From IMG/VR virus record IMGVR_UViG_3300008267_000018, positions 20,613 to 84,612 of that record: a stretch of 64,000 nucleotides of DNA. One strand, given 5' to 3'. Numbering within the stretch: the stretch's first letter is position 1; every line of letters begins with the position of its first letter. This DNA comes from a virus. The notes beneath the pieces were generated by a model. That model saw only the letters and a program-made list of their open reading frames with translations, made no database searches and was not told the origin of the DNA. A program made the translations under genes and the position numbers. This document shows positions 14,228 to 21,283 of this stretch, piece by piece.

Positions 14228-15973
14228 CTACGCAGACTTTAGCTCATCATTGCGGGAATGCAACGCCTTGCCAAAGGCTTTTGTGTATGCATCCTTCTGC
14301 TCGTCTGTCAACCGTTGGTTTGACATGCCAACGATCTGACTGACGGTCATCATGCCCATGTCAACTTTAAGTTGAACAGTGAACTGAGGTTTGCCATCCA
14401 CCATACAGAGCACAATAAAATGCTTCTTCTTGCGTACACCATCAGCATAGTCTTTGGCATTGCCGACGCAATTGCGTACGGCTTGGCCCCATGCTGACAG
14501 TTGGTGTGTGTCATGAGGCTGGAAAAATGACCAACGCTCATCATTCACTTGTACCTTGACAGGTACAGGGAATAGATCTTGAGGTAAGCCAACGTTGGGA
14601 TGCTTGATCTTCCATGCTTCTGCTTGCACATGGTCATGGAACTCAGTGAGACGCCAACGCTTTGGTGCTGTAATAACAATGTTGTTACACAGTACATCAT
14701 CTAGCATAGACAGAGTATCATTCCAGTCACTGAAGTAGAACGTAACAACGCCTGTCTCAACAGGTGTGTAGTAGCTAAAACGATGCTGTTCACTTGCTGA
14801 AGTAAACTGCAAAGCATAGTGCTGCTTAAGCATGTTAAAGAAACTAGCTGGTTGCATATTGGTACGCAACCAAGTAACAGTTCTTTCAGGAAGGTAGCGA
14901 TCAAGTCGCACACCCAATAGTTCTGTCACATGTGTTTGATAGTAATCAATAGGGCAGTCCGGCCAGATTCTGTTGATATAGTCAATAGATTGAACCAGTT
15001 TCTCGATACGCTTCCAAGGCTGTGTTAGCTTACAAAACAGATTATTGTCTGGATCATTGAACATTGCAATAGCTTCATCACATTGTGATTGAATCCATTT
15101 ACGGAAGAATGGTTTACCAACAATGTGAATGATGCGACTAATAACACTGAAGTGTTGGCCATGAACTGAGTTGTTGCTTGGATATGTATCAGCCAATGTA
15201 TAAACAAGATCAGCAGATGGCACTAGATCAAGCATTGTTTGAACAGGATTATCAAACTGTTGCCAATACTTTGTGTAGCCTTTCAACTGAAGAATGTTGG
15301 TCCAGTTGTTAGTAGTGATACGATCAAAGAATCCACGTGAGTCATGCCATTTAGGAATGGTTGCAGATAACGTAGCTTCGAATGCATTAATGGTTTCTCT
15401 AATCCATTGGCCTTTGCCATATGAAATATAAAAACCGTTCCACCACTTTGTTGTTTGTCCGTTAACAATATCTTCCTTGGTTACGTTCTGACGTACGACA
15501 CAGAATTCACTGCGTCCGTACTTAACGTATTCAACGGTACGCTTACTGTTGTTATCAATAAGAGTATGAGGGATGGATTTAAGTACAGAATCTAGATTCT
15601 TGTATGCATATGCATAGCCATACACATAGTCATCTTCTTGTCCTTTAGGTGGCAGCCATGCTGCATACCACACCTTCTCGTAGTGATAGATGATGGTATG
15701 CGTAATGGTGCGTGCCGTAGGTGTAGCAACATCTACCACCTTGGTAAACCGATGATGACGTTGCTCTACGCCTCTGGAGTTGATGCTAGTTACTGCATCT
15801 TCTAAAGCTTCTGGTCTAATGACATCAGCAGGGATCAGATCAAACACAGCACCAAGTGGAAACTTGGGCTTAGCCTTGACAGCTTTAGGATTCTGCTCCC
15901 GTGCCAGTTGCTTAAGCTTGGGATCGTAGGCCAGTAGTTCTGTTTGGAGATTGGAAGGAAGACGGAATTCCAT
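14228..15973 (-). CDS. PcfJ-like protein
   Basis: 581 aa from ATG 15973 (MEFRLPSNLQTELLAYDPKL). The last ~120 residues match the PcfJ-like family of plasmids and phages: GQAVRNCVGNAKDYADGVRK, then IVLCMVDGKPQFTVQLK, then VSQIVGMSNQRLT. The N-terminal 430 residues are aromatic-rich and unassigned. PcfJ proteins occur beside mobile DNA functions, but their activity is unknown. A recurrent hairpin lies 39 nt upstream; its AUG is in frame and would add 15 residues. Confidence 0.6.
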   Translation of the reverse strand: MEFRLPSNLQTELLAYDPKLKQLAREQNPKAVKAKPKFPLGAVFDLIPADVIRPEALEDAVTSINSRGVEQRHHRFTKVVDVATPTARTITHTIIYHYEKVWYAAWLPPKGQEDDYVYGYAYAYKNLDSVLKSIPHTLIDNNSKRTVEYVKYGRSEFCVVRQNVTKEDIVNGQTTKWWNGFYISYGKGQWIRETINAFEATLSATIPKWHDSRGFFDRITTNNWTNILQLKGYTKYWQQFDNPVQTMLDLVPSADLVYTLADTYPSNNSVHGQHFSVISRIIHIVGKPFFRKWIQSQCDEAIAMFNDPDNNLFCKLTQPWKRIEKLVQSIDYINRIWPDCPIDYYQTHVTELLGVRLDRYLPERTVTWLRTNMQPASFFNMLKQHYALQFTSASEQHRFSYYTPVETGVVTFYFSDWNDTLSMLDDVLCNNIVITAPKRWRLTEFHDHVQAEAWKIKHPNVGLPQDLFPVPVKVQVNDERWSFFQPHDTHQLSAWGQAVRNCVGNAKDYADGVRKKKHFIVLCMVDGKPQFTVQLKVDMGMMTVSQIVGMSNQRLTDEQKDAYTKAFGKALHSRNDELKSA

Positions 15974-16011
15974 GGTGAGTTCGTAGTAAGTTCGTAGTAG
16001 TGGACAGTTTA

Positions 16012-16029
16012 ACGTCATGTCCAGGACGT
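16012..16029 (-). promoter_or_regulatory. recurrent 5'-UTR hairpin, copy 5
   Basis: ACGTC/GACGT stem, 8-nt loop, then TTAAACTGTCC; 39 nt before the PcfJ-like start. Confidence 0.6.
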
Positions 16030-16033
16030 AGGG

Positions 16034-16282
16034 TTAGTCGTTATCTATTGGAAGGAGTTCCCAGTCAGGGTCGAGCTTAGCAAGATAATCGCAGAAGCCA
16101 TCTTCGTCAAGAGGGATTTGTTCTCCCTCATCCAGTTCAAAGCTAGTTCTGCATAGTGCAGGAGCGTACTCCTCAGGGTCAAGGTAAGTTGACCGATAGA
16201 TGAGACGCATCTCGTCCACAATTGCTGTAACTGTGACTTCATATCCATTGATGGTTGTGTCTTCAATAGCAAGGACTTGCAT
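16034..16282 (-). CDS. hypothetical acidic protein, 82 aa
   Basis: A beta-rich beginning (MQVLAIEDTTINGYEVTVTA) and acidic C-terminus ending LPIDND. It follows the 66-aa gene by 3 nt and is probably coupled to it. Not recognised. Confidence 0.55.
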   Translation of the reverse strand: MQVLAIEDTTINGYEVTVTAIVDEMRLIYRSTYLDPEEYAPALCRTSFELDEGEQIPLDEDGFCDYLAKLDPDWELLPIDND

Positions 16283-16285
16283 GAG

Positions 16286-16486
16286 TTACACCTGTGTGAG
16301 TTGTTTGGCCTGGGCAAACTGACCTTCAGGCCCATACTTCTGGACAAGGTCAGGGAATGCATCAAGCAAACGCTGCCGATTCTTTGGATCAGCAAAGCGT
16401 AGTGCTTGTGCAATTGAGGATACAAATGATCCGCCATAGCTGTCCATGCGGGCAATCATGGCGTGTAGCTCAGTGCTGTTCATGAG
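16286..16486 (-). CDS. hypothetical protein, 66 aa
   Basis: Start at ATG 16486 (MNSTELHAMIARMDSYGGSF). It is preceded by CCAACTCAACC and, 30 nt upstream, the hairpin whose AUG (16522) is also in frame. Helical; the segment LRFADPKNRQRLLDAFPDLV is the most distinctive part. Family unknown. Confidence 0.55.
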   Translation of the reverse strand, partial: LMNSTELHAMIARMDSYGGSFVSSIAQALRFADPKNRQRLLDAFPDLVQKYGPEGQFAQAKQLTQV

Positions 16487-16515
16487 TTTAGGTTGAGTTG
16501 GAATGGATGAGTTTA

Positions 16516-16532
16516 AGGACATCCCAGGTCCT
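16516..16532 (-). promoter_or_regulatory. recurrent 5'-UTR hairpin, copy 6
   Basis: AGGAC/GTCCT stem, 7-nt loop, then TTAAACTC; 30 nt before ATG 16486. Confidence 0.6.
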
Positions 16533-16536
16533 TGGA

Positions 16537-16734
16537 TCAGAACAACTTGATGTTGCGTTTACTCAAGCCTGTGCCAGGCAATGAGATAGATCCACGTACA
16601 CCAGATTCTCTGGCGTTAAGTGTTACCTGGAATGGTCCAAGTTGAATCGACTTAGTAAACGATTTGATTCCATGTTCAGTGACATTGAATCCAGCAATTG
16701 TCTTGTCAAAGTTAATGGGTGACTTGTCAGTCAT
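16537..16734 (-). CDS. DUF4236-like protein
   Basis: 65 aa from ATG 16734. The C-terminal half (SIQLGPFQVTLNARESGVRG, then SISLPGTGLS) matches the beta-strand pattern of DUF4236: a LG-x-x-V-N segment, then SGVxGSxSxPGTG. Function of that family is unknown. Joined to the ITPPPELV copy 3 gene by the same 8-nt overlap as the 11-12 kb array. Confidence 0.6.
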   Translation of the reverse strand: MTDKSPINFDKTIAGFNVTEHGIKSFTKSIQLGPFQVTLNARESGVRGSISLPGTGLSKRNIKLF

Positions 16735-17071
16735 CGAGTTGCTCCAGTGCTTTACGAATGATGTCGTAAGTGACATCATCAATCTTGTCTCTGTTGTATA
16801 CATCGCCAAGTTCAATTAACGCTTGCTCCTTTAAGCTTGGCGGCCTGGGGCGGCGGGCGGCGCGGAGTGATGGGATGAGAGCGCAGTGAGTTACTAGGTT
16901 TTGGCAGCGCAGCCACTCACAACACGCCTCTAGCTCCTGATCGGCGCCCCAGCGGGCGGCTTGGGTGGCGATGAAATCTACAAGTCCATCATGTTTGACC
17001 TTGGCATCAATCCAAGAATCGTGCCACTGCTCCACCAGTTCCGGCGGTGGGGTAATTGGATGGTCAGTCAT
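16727..17071 (-). CDS. 'ITPPPELV' family protein, copy 3
   Basis: 114 aa: MTDHPITPPPELVEQW, AARWGADQELEACCEWL, RAARRPRPPSLKEQALIEL and KALEQLDD. Paralogue of copies 1 and 2. The central part is GC-rich relative to its neighbours. 8-nt overlaps at both ends show that it was inserted as the same kind of module about 4.3 kb from the main array. Confidence 0.7.
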   Translation of the reverse strand: MTDHPITPPPELVEQWHDSWIDAKVKHDGLVDFIATQAARWGADQELEACCEWLRCQNLVTHCALIPSLRAARRPRPPSLKEQALIELGDVYNRDKIDDVTYDIIRKALEQLDD

Positions 17072-17363
17072 CGTAGGAATCCTCGTGACAAAGAATGAAT
17101 TTTAATTCGAAATACTCCGAATCGCTATTGTCTTTGGAATGGTACTTGGCTTCGAATCCACCAGATCCAACACATGTTTCCTTGATGGATTCATTTAATA
17201 AATGACGTGCCCTTGCTTTAAGTCTTTGCAATGTTGGCAATGAGTATCCATTGCCTGCCGTTGTTTGCCATTGCCAGTCAAGTGCTGTCATGGCAATCAA
17301 TACTTTTTCAAAGTTGAATTTGTCAATGATCTCATCGATCATTTCCTTCTGATCAGGAGTCAT
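17064..17363 (-). CDS. hypothetical protein, 99 aa
   Basis: Helical first half (QKEMIDEIIDKFNFEKVLIA, LQRLKARARHLLNESI), then beta segments (EYFELKFILCHEDS). It overlaps the upstream gene by 4 nt and the downstream gene by 8 nt. Not recognised. Confidence 0.55.
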   Translation of the reverse strand: MTPDQKEMIDEIIDKFNFEKVLIAMTALDWQWQTTAGNGYSLPTLQRLKARARHLLNESIKETCVGSGGFEAKYHSKDNSDSEYFELKFILCHEDSYDD

Positions 17364-17563
17364 TTGAGGTTGTCAGGTAGTAGTGCTTGGGTGTCTTCAT
17401 CATCCATGTTTGTCATGATGAACTTTTGTCCATCGGGGGCAACAAAGCCCCCGATAAAACCAATGCCATGTTTATCTGCTGATTCTTTCATCTTGGCTAC
17501 AAGCTGCATAGCTTGGAGTCGTTGAAGATCAATAGAGTCTGGGATGCGCAGGCTGTCAGACAT
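17360..17563 (-). CDS. hypothetical protein, 67 aa
   Basis: Begins MSDSLRIPDSIDLQRLQAMQ, with GIGFIGGFVAPDGQKFIM in the middle. The leader shows CACACTCAACTCACCTCACG and a long hairpin (17591-17630). Not recognised. Confidence 0.55.
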   Translation of the reverse strand: MSDSLRIPDSIDLQRLQAMQLVAKMKESADKHGIGFIGGFVAPDGQKFIMTNMDDEDTQALLPDNLK

Positions 17564-17590
17564 TTGATTAGTACGTGAGGTGAGTTGAGT

Positions 17591-17630
17591 GTGGTCACGG
17601 CAAGTCTACCAGGGTAGTCAAGCCATGACC
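17591..17630 (-). promoter_or_regulatory. long 5'-UTR inverted repeat
   Basis: GGTCAcGGC/GCCaTGACC arms enclose a smaller inverted repeat (CTACC/GGTAG). It lies between the stop of 17669-18136 and the start at 17563, so it may be a 3' stem for one gene or a leader structure for the next. Confidence 0.45.
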
Positions 17631-17668
17631 AATGGTCTTAATGTTTCCTTAACCTTGCGGTAGGGCTG

Positions 17669-18136
17669 TTAGCTATGAAGTTCTTGGTGCTGACGCCATG
17701 CAGCTGTGTGCATTTCATCAGCAGTCAGTGGTGACTCACTGCCATAGCCAAGCTCTTCATCTGATGGTTCATAGTCAAGTTCATTGTCAAGCATGGGGAT
17801 AATCTCATCATCCAGCATGGCAAGCATGGAGGGTGTGAGATGTTGATCCATTTCGTGACGTTTGCTCTCACGTTGAGAGATAGCTTTCAGTTCTTCGAGA
17901 ATGTTGGCAAGCTTGTGGTACTCGTTAAGGTTGGTCTTGTGAGTAGTCATGGGTTGATTATTGGAAGATTGAGTAGTGATCTGGAACTTAATCAGTTCAG
18001 TTAGTCCAACAAGCCTGGTGATTACCAGGTCTTTGTTGTCATGAACTGTTGCATCATCTTTGAGTACTTCAGTTAATGCAAACAATGCATCATGGATGAA
18101 AGTGATGTCTACTTCTGTGAAGGAGTACTGTTTAGT
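17669..18136 (-). CDS. hypothetical protein, probably two small genes fused in frame
   Basis: 155 aa from ATG 18136 (MTKQYSFTEVDITFIHDALF). At codon 63 a second start, ATG ACT, occurs at 17950 and is preceded by the same CAACCC as the first ATG. The second part (MTTHKTNLNEYHKLANILEE) looks like an independent gene. Loss of a stop codon between two adjacent genes would explain this. Both parts are helical; neither is recognised. Confidence 0.5.
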   Translation of the reverse strand, partial: TKQYSFTEVDITFIHDALFALTEVLKDDATVHDNKDLVITRLVGLTELIKFQITTQSSNNQPMTTHKTNLNEYHKLANILEELKAISQRESKRHEMDQHLTPSMLAMLDDEIIPMLDNELDYEPSDEELGYGSESPLTADEMHTAAWRQHQELHS

Positions 18137-18228
18137 CATGGGTTGGTAAGTGAATGAATGGTGTGTAGTACAGAGGCATCTCTTATAGATTAAGGTGCAC
18201 CTCTGGTACTTCTGTCGGGGGGTCTGGG

Positions 18229-18259
18229 GGGTAGGCCAGTAGTTATCTGGCAATACCCT
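18229..18259. repeat. 31-bp perfect direct repeat, copy A
   Basis: Identical to 18500-18530 (starts GGGTAGGCCAGTAGTTATCT). The two copies flank the 68-aa gene at 18268-18474. Confidence 0.85.
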
Positions 18260-18267
18260 TGATGAGT

Positions 18268-18474
18268 TTAAAAACAGTTGTGAGGCGTACCTAGTTCTTT
18301 GATCAATCGCTCAAAGGAACAATTGACTCTTGTGCCGTTAACGACTGCATAGATGTTATCGCTGCCATAAGTTGTACGCAGTTCAGTTATCTTATCTTCT
18401 GGTATAGCTAGAAGATGAGGTCTGCCATCTGAAGTAACTTGAGTGGTTTTGAAAACAAAAATTCTTTGTGGCAT
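18268..18474 (-). CDS. hypothetical protein flanked by direct repeats, 68 aa
   Basis: Beginning MPQRIFVFKTTQVTSDGRPH, it is predicted to be a small alpha/beta protein with no recognised family. The gene lies between two perfect 31-bp direct repeats, so homologous recombination could delete it cleanly; it may itself be a recent cassette. Confidence 0.55.
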   Translation of the reverse strand: MPQRIFVFKTTQVTSDGRPHLLAIPEDKITELRTTYGSDNIYAVVNGTRVNCSFERLIKELGTPHNCF

Positions 18475-18499
18475 TGTGTTAATTACGTTGAGCTTAAAT

Positions 18500-18530
18500 G
18501 GGTAGGCCAGTAGTTATCTGGCAATACCCT
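18500..18530. repeat. 31-bp perfect direct repeat, copy B
   Basis: Partner of 18229-18259. A degenerate third relative with the same GGGGTCTGGGGG prefix and CTTATCT end lies near 20396-20430. Confidence 0.85.
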
Positions 18531-18540
18531 GGTACTTACT

Positions 18541-18588
18541 GTTCGCTATTCGCAAATAGCGAATGTCAGCATAACGTTAGTGTTATGT
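18541..18588. repeat. two adjacent inverted repeats
   Basis: TTCGCTATT/AATAGCGAA (9 bp) and CATAAC/GTTATG (6 bp) lie just downstream of the HNH/AP2 gene and upstream of the 68-aa gene. Likely an mRNA 3' stem or terminator-like structure without T run. Confidence 0.5.
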
Positions 18589-18596
18589 GCCGTAGG

Positions 18597-18629
18597 TTAG
18601 ATCAAGCCGAGAATCCTAAGCCAGGAGTT
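18597..18629 (-). pseudogene. orphan duplicate 3' end of the 19161-19520 gene
   Basis: Reads NSWLRILGLI-stop in frame, against DSWLSILGLI-stop at the true end of the 119-aa gene: 8 of 10 residues identical, but only 22 of 33 bases, with mostly synonymous changes. It lies directly beyond the HNH/AP2 gene and overlaps its last codons. Confidence 0.75.
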
Positions 18630-19158
18630 TACAACTGATTTCAGGCAATACATTTAATACTGAAAAATCTTTGTAAACATCTTTAACAAAGCAATTGTAT
18701 TCATAGGCTAAACGAGCAGGGCATATGTGATGAGCAAGATGTTTAGACTTACCGTTTAGAGTAACGGTAGACCTAAATAAACCTCTTGTCTTGTGCCATG
18801 AAACCCCCTTGTAACCCGTAGTGTTACTAGATCTAAGTTTCATGTTTGCTGCGTTTTGAGATCTACTTGATAAACGTAGATTTTCAATACAGTTATTAGA
18901 ACTATCTTGATCTATATGATCAACTTCATATTGACCAGGATCTGTACCTGTGGCCAGATAATAAACAATCCTGGCGCACTTATAGTTCTTTCCATTGATT
19001 TGAATTATAGATCGCTTGGATTTAAAATCATAGGCACCTGCCTGTTCACCAGGTTTGCATCGATTATTAAAGCTGTATTTAACAGCAAGACCAGTAGGAA
19101 AACTGGGGCAAAGTTCATAACGCTTTGCCACCAAATCGTAGTCAGGCATGTTGTGCAT
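18616..19158 (-). CDS. HNH homing endonuclease with AP2 domain
   Basis: 180 aa from ATG 19158 (ATG 19149 also possible; a start at 19188 would overlap the neighbour). HNH_3 core around residues 55-105: CARIVYYLATGTDPGQYEVD, then HIDQDSSNNCIENLRLSS, with the usual H-N-N pattern. AP2 domain ~115-160: TGYKGVSWHKTRGLFRSTVT. Homing endonucleases of this type cut an uninvaded allele and are copied in by repair. It sits at the 3' end of 19161-19520 and is followed by a duplicate of that gene's end (18597-18629). Confidence 0.85.
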   Translation of the reverse strand: MHNMPDYDLVAKRYELCPSFPTGLAVKYSFNNRCKPGEQAGAYDFKSKRSIIQINGKNYKCARIVYYLATGTDPGQYEVDHIDQDSSNNCIENLRLSSRSQNAANMKLRSSNTTGYKGVSWHKTRGLFRSTVTLNGKSKHLAHHICPARLAYEYNCFVKDVYKDFSVLNVLPEISCKLLA

Positions 19159-19160
19159 AA

Positions 19161-19520
19161 TTAAATCAATCCAAGAATTGATAACCAAGAATCTACGTGG
19201 TCTGGTTCGACTTCGTCACTGCAGGGAGTGAGGCAGGTGCTGTCGAACGTGTACTCCTCGATCTCTTCGTTGGTTGGGATGTCGTACCATCCTTCGAGAT
19301 CTTCCTTGTCCTGGGCTGAGTAGTTACCACCGGCTGGGATCCAGTAGCACCTGAGGATTCCACGCTTGGTTCTGTAGACATTACCAGTGCAGGCGATGGC
19401 GCCTTTGGGTGCGTCCTGAAAGTCTGTCTCTGCTTGGAACTGCTGGTTACCTTCGTCTTCGTCGAAGGCTTCGTAGCCGAGTGCGTCTGCGATGAGCAGT
19501 TGTTCAGGTTGAAGAGACAT
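19161..19520 (-). CDS. hypothetical acidic protein, target of HNH insertion
   Basis: 119 aa, MSLQPEQLLIADALGYEAFD at the start and HVDSWLSILGLI at the end. It contains GNVYRTKRGILRCYWIPAGG in the middle and is strongly acidic. Its last 11 codons are duplicated beyond the HNH gene, so its current 3' end probably came in with the endonuclease. The upstream 328 nt also carry the out-of-frame tail of the membrane protein 19193-19672. Confidence 0.6.
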   Translation of the reverse strand: MSLQPEQLLIADALGYEAFDEDEGNQQFQAETDFQDAPKGAIACTGNVYRTKRGILRCYWIPAGGNYSAQDKEDLEGWYDIPTNEEIEEYTFDSTCLTPCSDEVEPDHVDSWLSILGLI

Positions 19521-19672
19521 GAGATGAGATCTCCGATGAGTGTGATTGAGATTGAGATGAGTGTGATCAGGACAATGGCGATGTCGTCAACAATGTCGAC
19601 CTGCTGTTGATTAGCAGTTGATGTCGGCACAGTTGACGAGTTGTCCTTAGTACGTTGAGTTGATTTGGTCAT
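19193..19672 (-). CDS. membrane-anchored Ser/Thr-rich protein, overlapping frame
   Basis: 159 aa. Residues ~28-55 (DIAIVLITLISISITLIGDL) are a membrane span. The following ~105 residues are Ser/Thr/Pro/Lys-rich and are encoded out of frame over most of the 19161-19520 gene. The start (19672) is 2 nt after the stop of the 47-aa gene, so the N-terminus is credible. The low-complexity tail may simply be read-through of an overlapped frame. Whether the tail is selected is open. Confidence 0.4.
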   Translation of the reverse strand: MTKSTQRTKDNSSTVPTSTANQQQVDIVDDIAIVLITLISISITLIGDLISCLFNLNNCSSQTHSATKPSTKTKVTSSSKQRQTFRTHPKAPSPALVMSTEPSVESSGATGSQPVVTTQPRTRKISKDGTTSQPTKRSRSTRSTAPASLPAVTKSNQTT

Positions 19673-19674
19673 GG

Positions 19675-19818
19675 TTAATCACCGTGGTAAGTGGATGGGT
19701 AGTCAGTGGTATCCCAATCAGATTGATTGGATTCACGCATGGCTTGCTCCTGCTCATAGGCAATGTCTGCCATAGCATCAAGCAAGTCTGCGTTGTAGTT
19801 CTGATCAAGTTGAGTCAT
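19675..19818 (-). CDS. small acidic protein, 47 aa
   Basis: ATG 19818 to TAA 19675; starts MTQLDQNYNADLLDAMADIA and ends DYPSTYHGD. The leader has CATCTCAACTCAGACC before ATG and a recurrent hairpin 35 nt upstream, the same context as other early genes. Unknown role. Confidence 0.6.
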   Translation of the reverse strand: MTQLDQNYNADLLDAMADIAYEQEQAMRESNQSDWDTTDYPSTYHGD

Positions 19819-19852
19819 GGTCTGAGTTGAGATGGAACGGTGAGCAGTTTAA

Positions 19853-19868
19853 GGACATGCTCAGGTCC
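19853..19868 (-). promoter_or_regulatory. recurrent 5'-UTR hairpin, copy 7
   Basis: GGAC/GTCC stem, 8-nt loop CTGAGCAT, then TTAAACTGCTC; 35 nt before ATG 19818. Here the AUG in the hairpin is out of frame with the gene and opens a short reading frame across its start. Confidence 0.6.
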
Positions 19869-19886
19869 ATACGTAGTACTGATGTA

Positions 19887-20261
19887 CTACCTCATGAGTC
19901 TGTTCTTGAAGTTGGGGATATATACATTGTCTTGGCACGGTTCCTTATAGGACCTGTACGTGACAATTGCATAGATGGCCGCTGGTGTCATGTCGTATGC
20001 CCTGGCAATAAACCCAATTGATTCATTGTATTTAGCACGGGCACGAATGTCATTGACCTGGGCATCACTAAGGAAGCCACGGTAGCGTCCACGTTTGATT
20101 GGGTCTTCCTTGAGGGGAGGACGTTGCCTCACTCTACGGATGACCTTAGTCATTGATATGGGACTGCAGTTGACAATGCTAGCGATCAGATCGTAGCGAT
20201 AACCTTTGCAACGCAGATCCCAAATCTGGTCTTCTTTCAGGATAGAAATGCGTGATTTCAT
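19887..20261 (-). CDS. double helix-turn-helix DNA-binding protein
   Basis: 124 aa. Two similar HTH units: residues ~8-45 (LKEDQIWDLRCKGYRYDLIA) and ~64-102 (LSDAQVNDIRARAKYNESIG, then DMTPAAIYAIVTYRSYK). These resemble the HTH that follows HNH domains in phage homing nucleases, but no nuclease part exists. Likely a transcription regulator or a decayed homing gene. The leader contains CCAACAACTCAACTCAAATC. Confidence 0.6.
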   Translation of the reverse strand: MKSRISILKEDQIWDLRCKGYRYDLIASIVNCSPISMTKVIRRVRQRPPLKEDPIKRGRYRGFLSDAQVNDIRARAKYNESIGFIARAYDMTPAAIYAIVTYRSYKEPCQDNVYIPNFKNRLMR

Positions 20262-20295
20262 TGGATTTGAGTTGAGTTGTTGGTGAGTAGTTTAA

Positions 20296-20311
20296 GGACA
20301 TGCTCAGGTCC
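20296..20311 (-). promoter_or_regulatory. recurrent 5'-UTR hairpin, copy 8
   Basis: GGAC/GTCC stem and loop identical to copy 7; 35 nt before the double-HTH start at 20261. Confidence 0.6.
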
Positions 20312-20422
20312 ATCTAATACTTGGAATCTTAATAACCGTTGTTTATCAAAGATCTTAATAACTAAACAGCCATTACTTTGGTGCTGGCTGTTCGGGTGGG
20401 GGTCTGGGGGTAAACCTAGTGC

Positions 20423-20764
20423 TTATCTTATGTATAGGTATGAACCTGCATAATCACAGTTGTGTAGGCAGGTTTCAAATGATTGATCATCCAGTAGTTG
20501 GTACCGTGCATGTTCCGCTGGTGCTTTCCATGATGCAGGCTTATAGATAGTCCCTGTCTGTCTTGCGACAAATGCATGGACTGATCTGCCTTCATACCTG
20601 GTACCAGGACTAGAGACATGGATGATCTTGTAGTACTTAACCCCTCGCTTAACTTCGAAAGCTACGGGGCTACTGTGCTGTTTGTAGAACTTATCTTGGA
20701 GAGTCTCGCAGAGTTGTTGGATGCGATCCTCGATAAGCTTGGTGTTAGCGCTTAGTGTTGTCAT
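20423..20764 (-). CDS. conserved phage hypothetical protein
   Basis: 113 aa from ATG 20764. It contains FEVKRGVKYYKIIHVSSPGT, GRSVHAFVARQTGTIYKPAS and a YLY end. This VKxGxKYxKI...SVHAFV...G-x-x-YKPASWKAPA pattern recurs in unrelated tailed phages as an uncharacterised small protein. The start is supported by a CAACCCAACTCCTACTCAAC leader. It overlaps the membrane protein gene by 20 nt. Confidence 0.65.
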   Translation of the reverse strand: MTTLSANTKLIEDRIQQLCETLQDKFYKQHSSPVAFEVKRGVKYYKIIHVSSPGTRYEGRSVHAFVARQTGTIYKPASWKAPAEHARYQLLDDQSFETCLHNCDYAGSYLYIR

Positions 20765-20942
20765 GTTGTTGAGTAGGAGTTGGGTTGGTGATATCAATGC
20801 CGACTACAGCAGTTGCTGTGAAGCCAGCAATGATAAGTGATAGGGCTGCCACACAGATCTTACTAAGGCGAGTCTCATGAGACGCATAGTAAGAATCAAG
20901 GTGGACAAATTGCCCTGGTGCTAGACGAACGATGTGCTTCAT
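20745..20942 (-). CDS. small single-span membrane protein, 65 aa
   Basis: Hydrophilic N-terminus, then a span at residues ~28-50 (KICVAALSLIIAGFTATAVV) and a polar tail. The leader is purine-poor (CAGTCAACTGAAAACCA). Unknown role. Confidence 0.55.
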   Translation of the reverse strand: MKHIVRLAPGQFVHLDSYYASHETRLSKICVAALSLIIAGFTATAVVGIDITNPTPTQQHDNTKR

Positions 20943-20948
20943 TGGTTT

Positions 20949-21209
20949 TCAGTTGACTGCAAGGATGTACTTAACGCATACGTAGCTTGGCACTACGTAG
21001 TAGCTAGGAATCTCGTTGAGATAGTACCATTCACCCTTGTAGTCAAGAGATATGCAAGAGTTTTCGGTAACAAGCTGTAGTGCTTTGGCGCCTGTGGTGC
21101 ACCAAACCATGTATACATTCTTGTCAAACAGCAGATAGTAATCATGCTCTTTGATGTCAAACTCTTTGAGTGCAGATTGAATTTGAATGTGGTCAAGTGT
21201 GATTGGCAT
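20949..21209 (-). CDS. hypothetical protein, 86 aa
   Basis: Alternating strand/helix pattern: HDYYLLFDKNVYMVWCTTGA, then ISLDYKGEWYYLNEIP. Preceded by CACACTCAACCCAG and by a 31-nt repeat (21249-21279) shared with the leader at 21833. Not recognised. Confidence 0.55.
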   Translation of the reverse strand: MPITLDHIQIQSALKEFDIKEHDYYLLFDKNVYMVWCTTGAKALQLVTENSCISLDYKGEWYYLNEIPSYYVVPSYVCVKYILAVN

Positions 21210-21248
21210 AGAGATTCAACTGGGTTGAGTGTGTGCAGACGCTGAGGT

Positions 21249-21279
21249 CTGCAGTAAAGGCCCGAAGGCCCTTAGTGCA
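21249..21279. repeat. intergenic repeat pair, copy A
   Basis: CTGCAGTAAAGGCCCG...CCCTTAGTGCA, two mismatches to 21833-21863. It lies between the stop of 21284-21481 and the start at 21209, with an adjacent GCAGAC/GTCTGC inverted repeat. Confidence 0.7.
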
Positions 21280-21283
21280 AACG

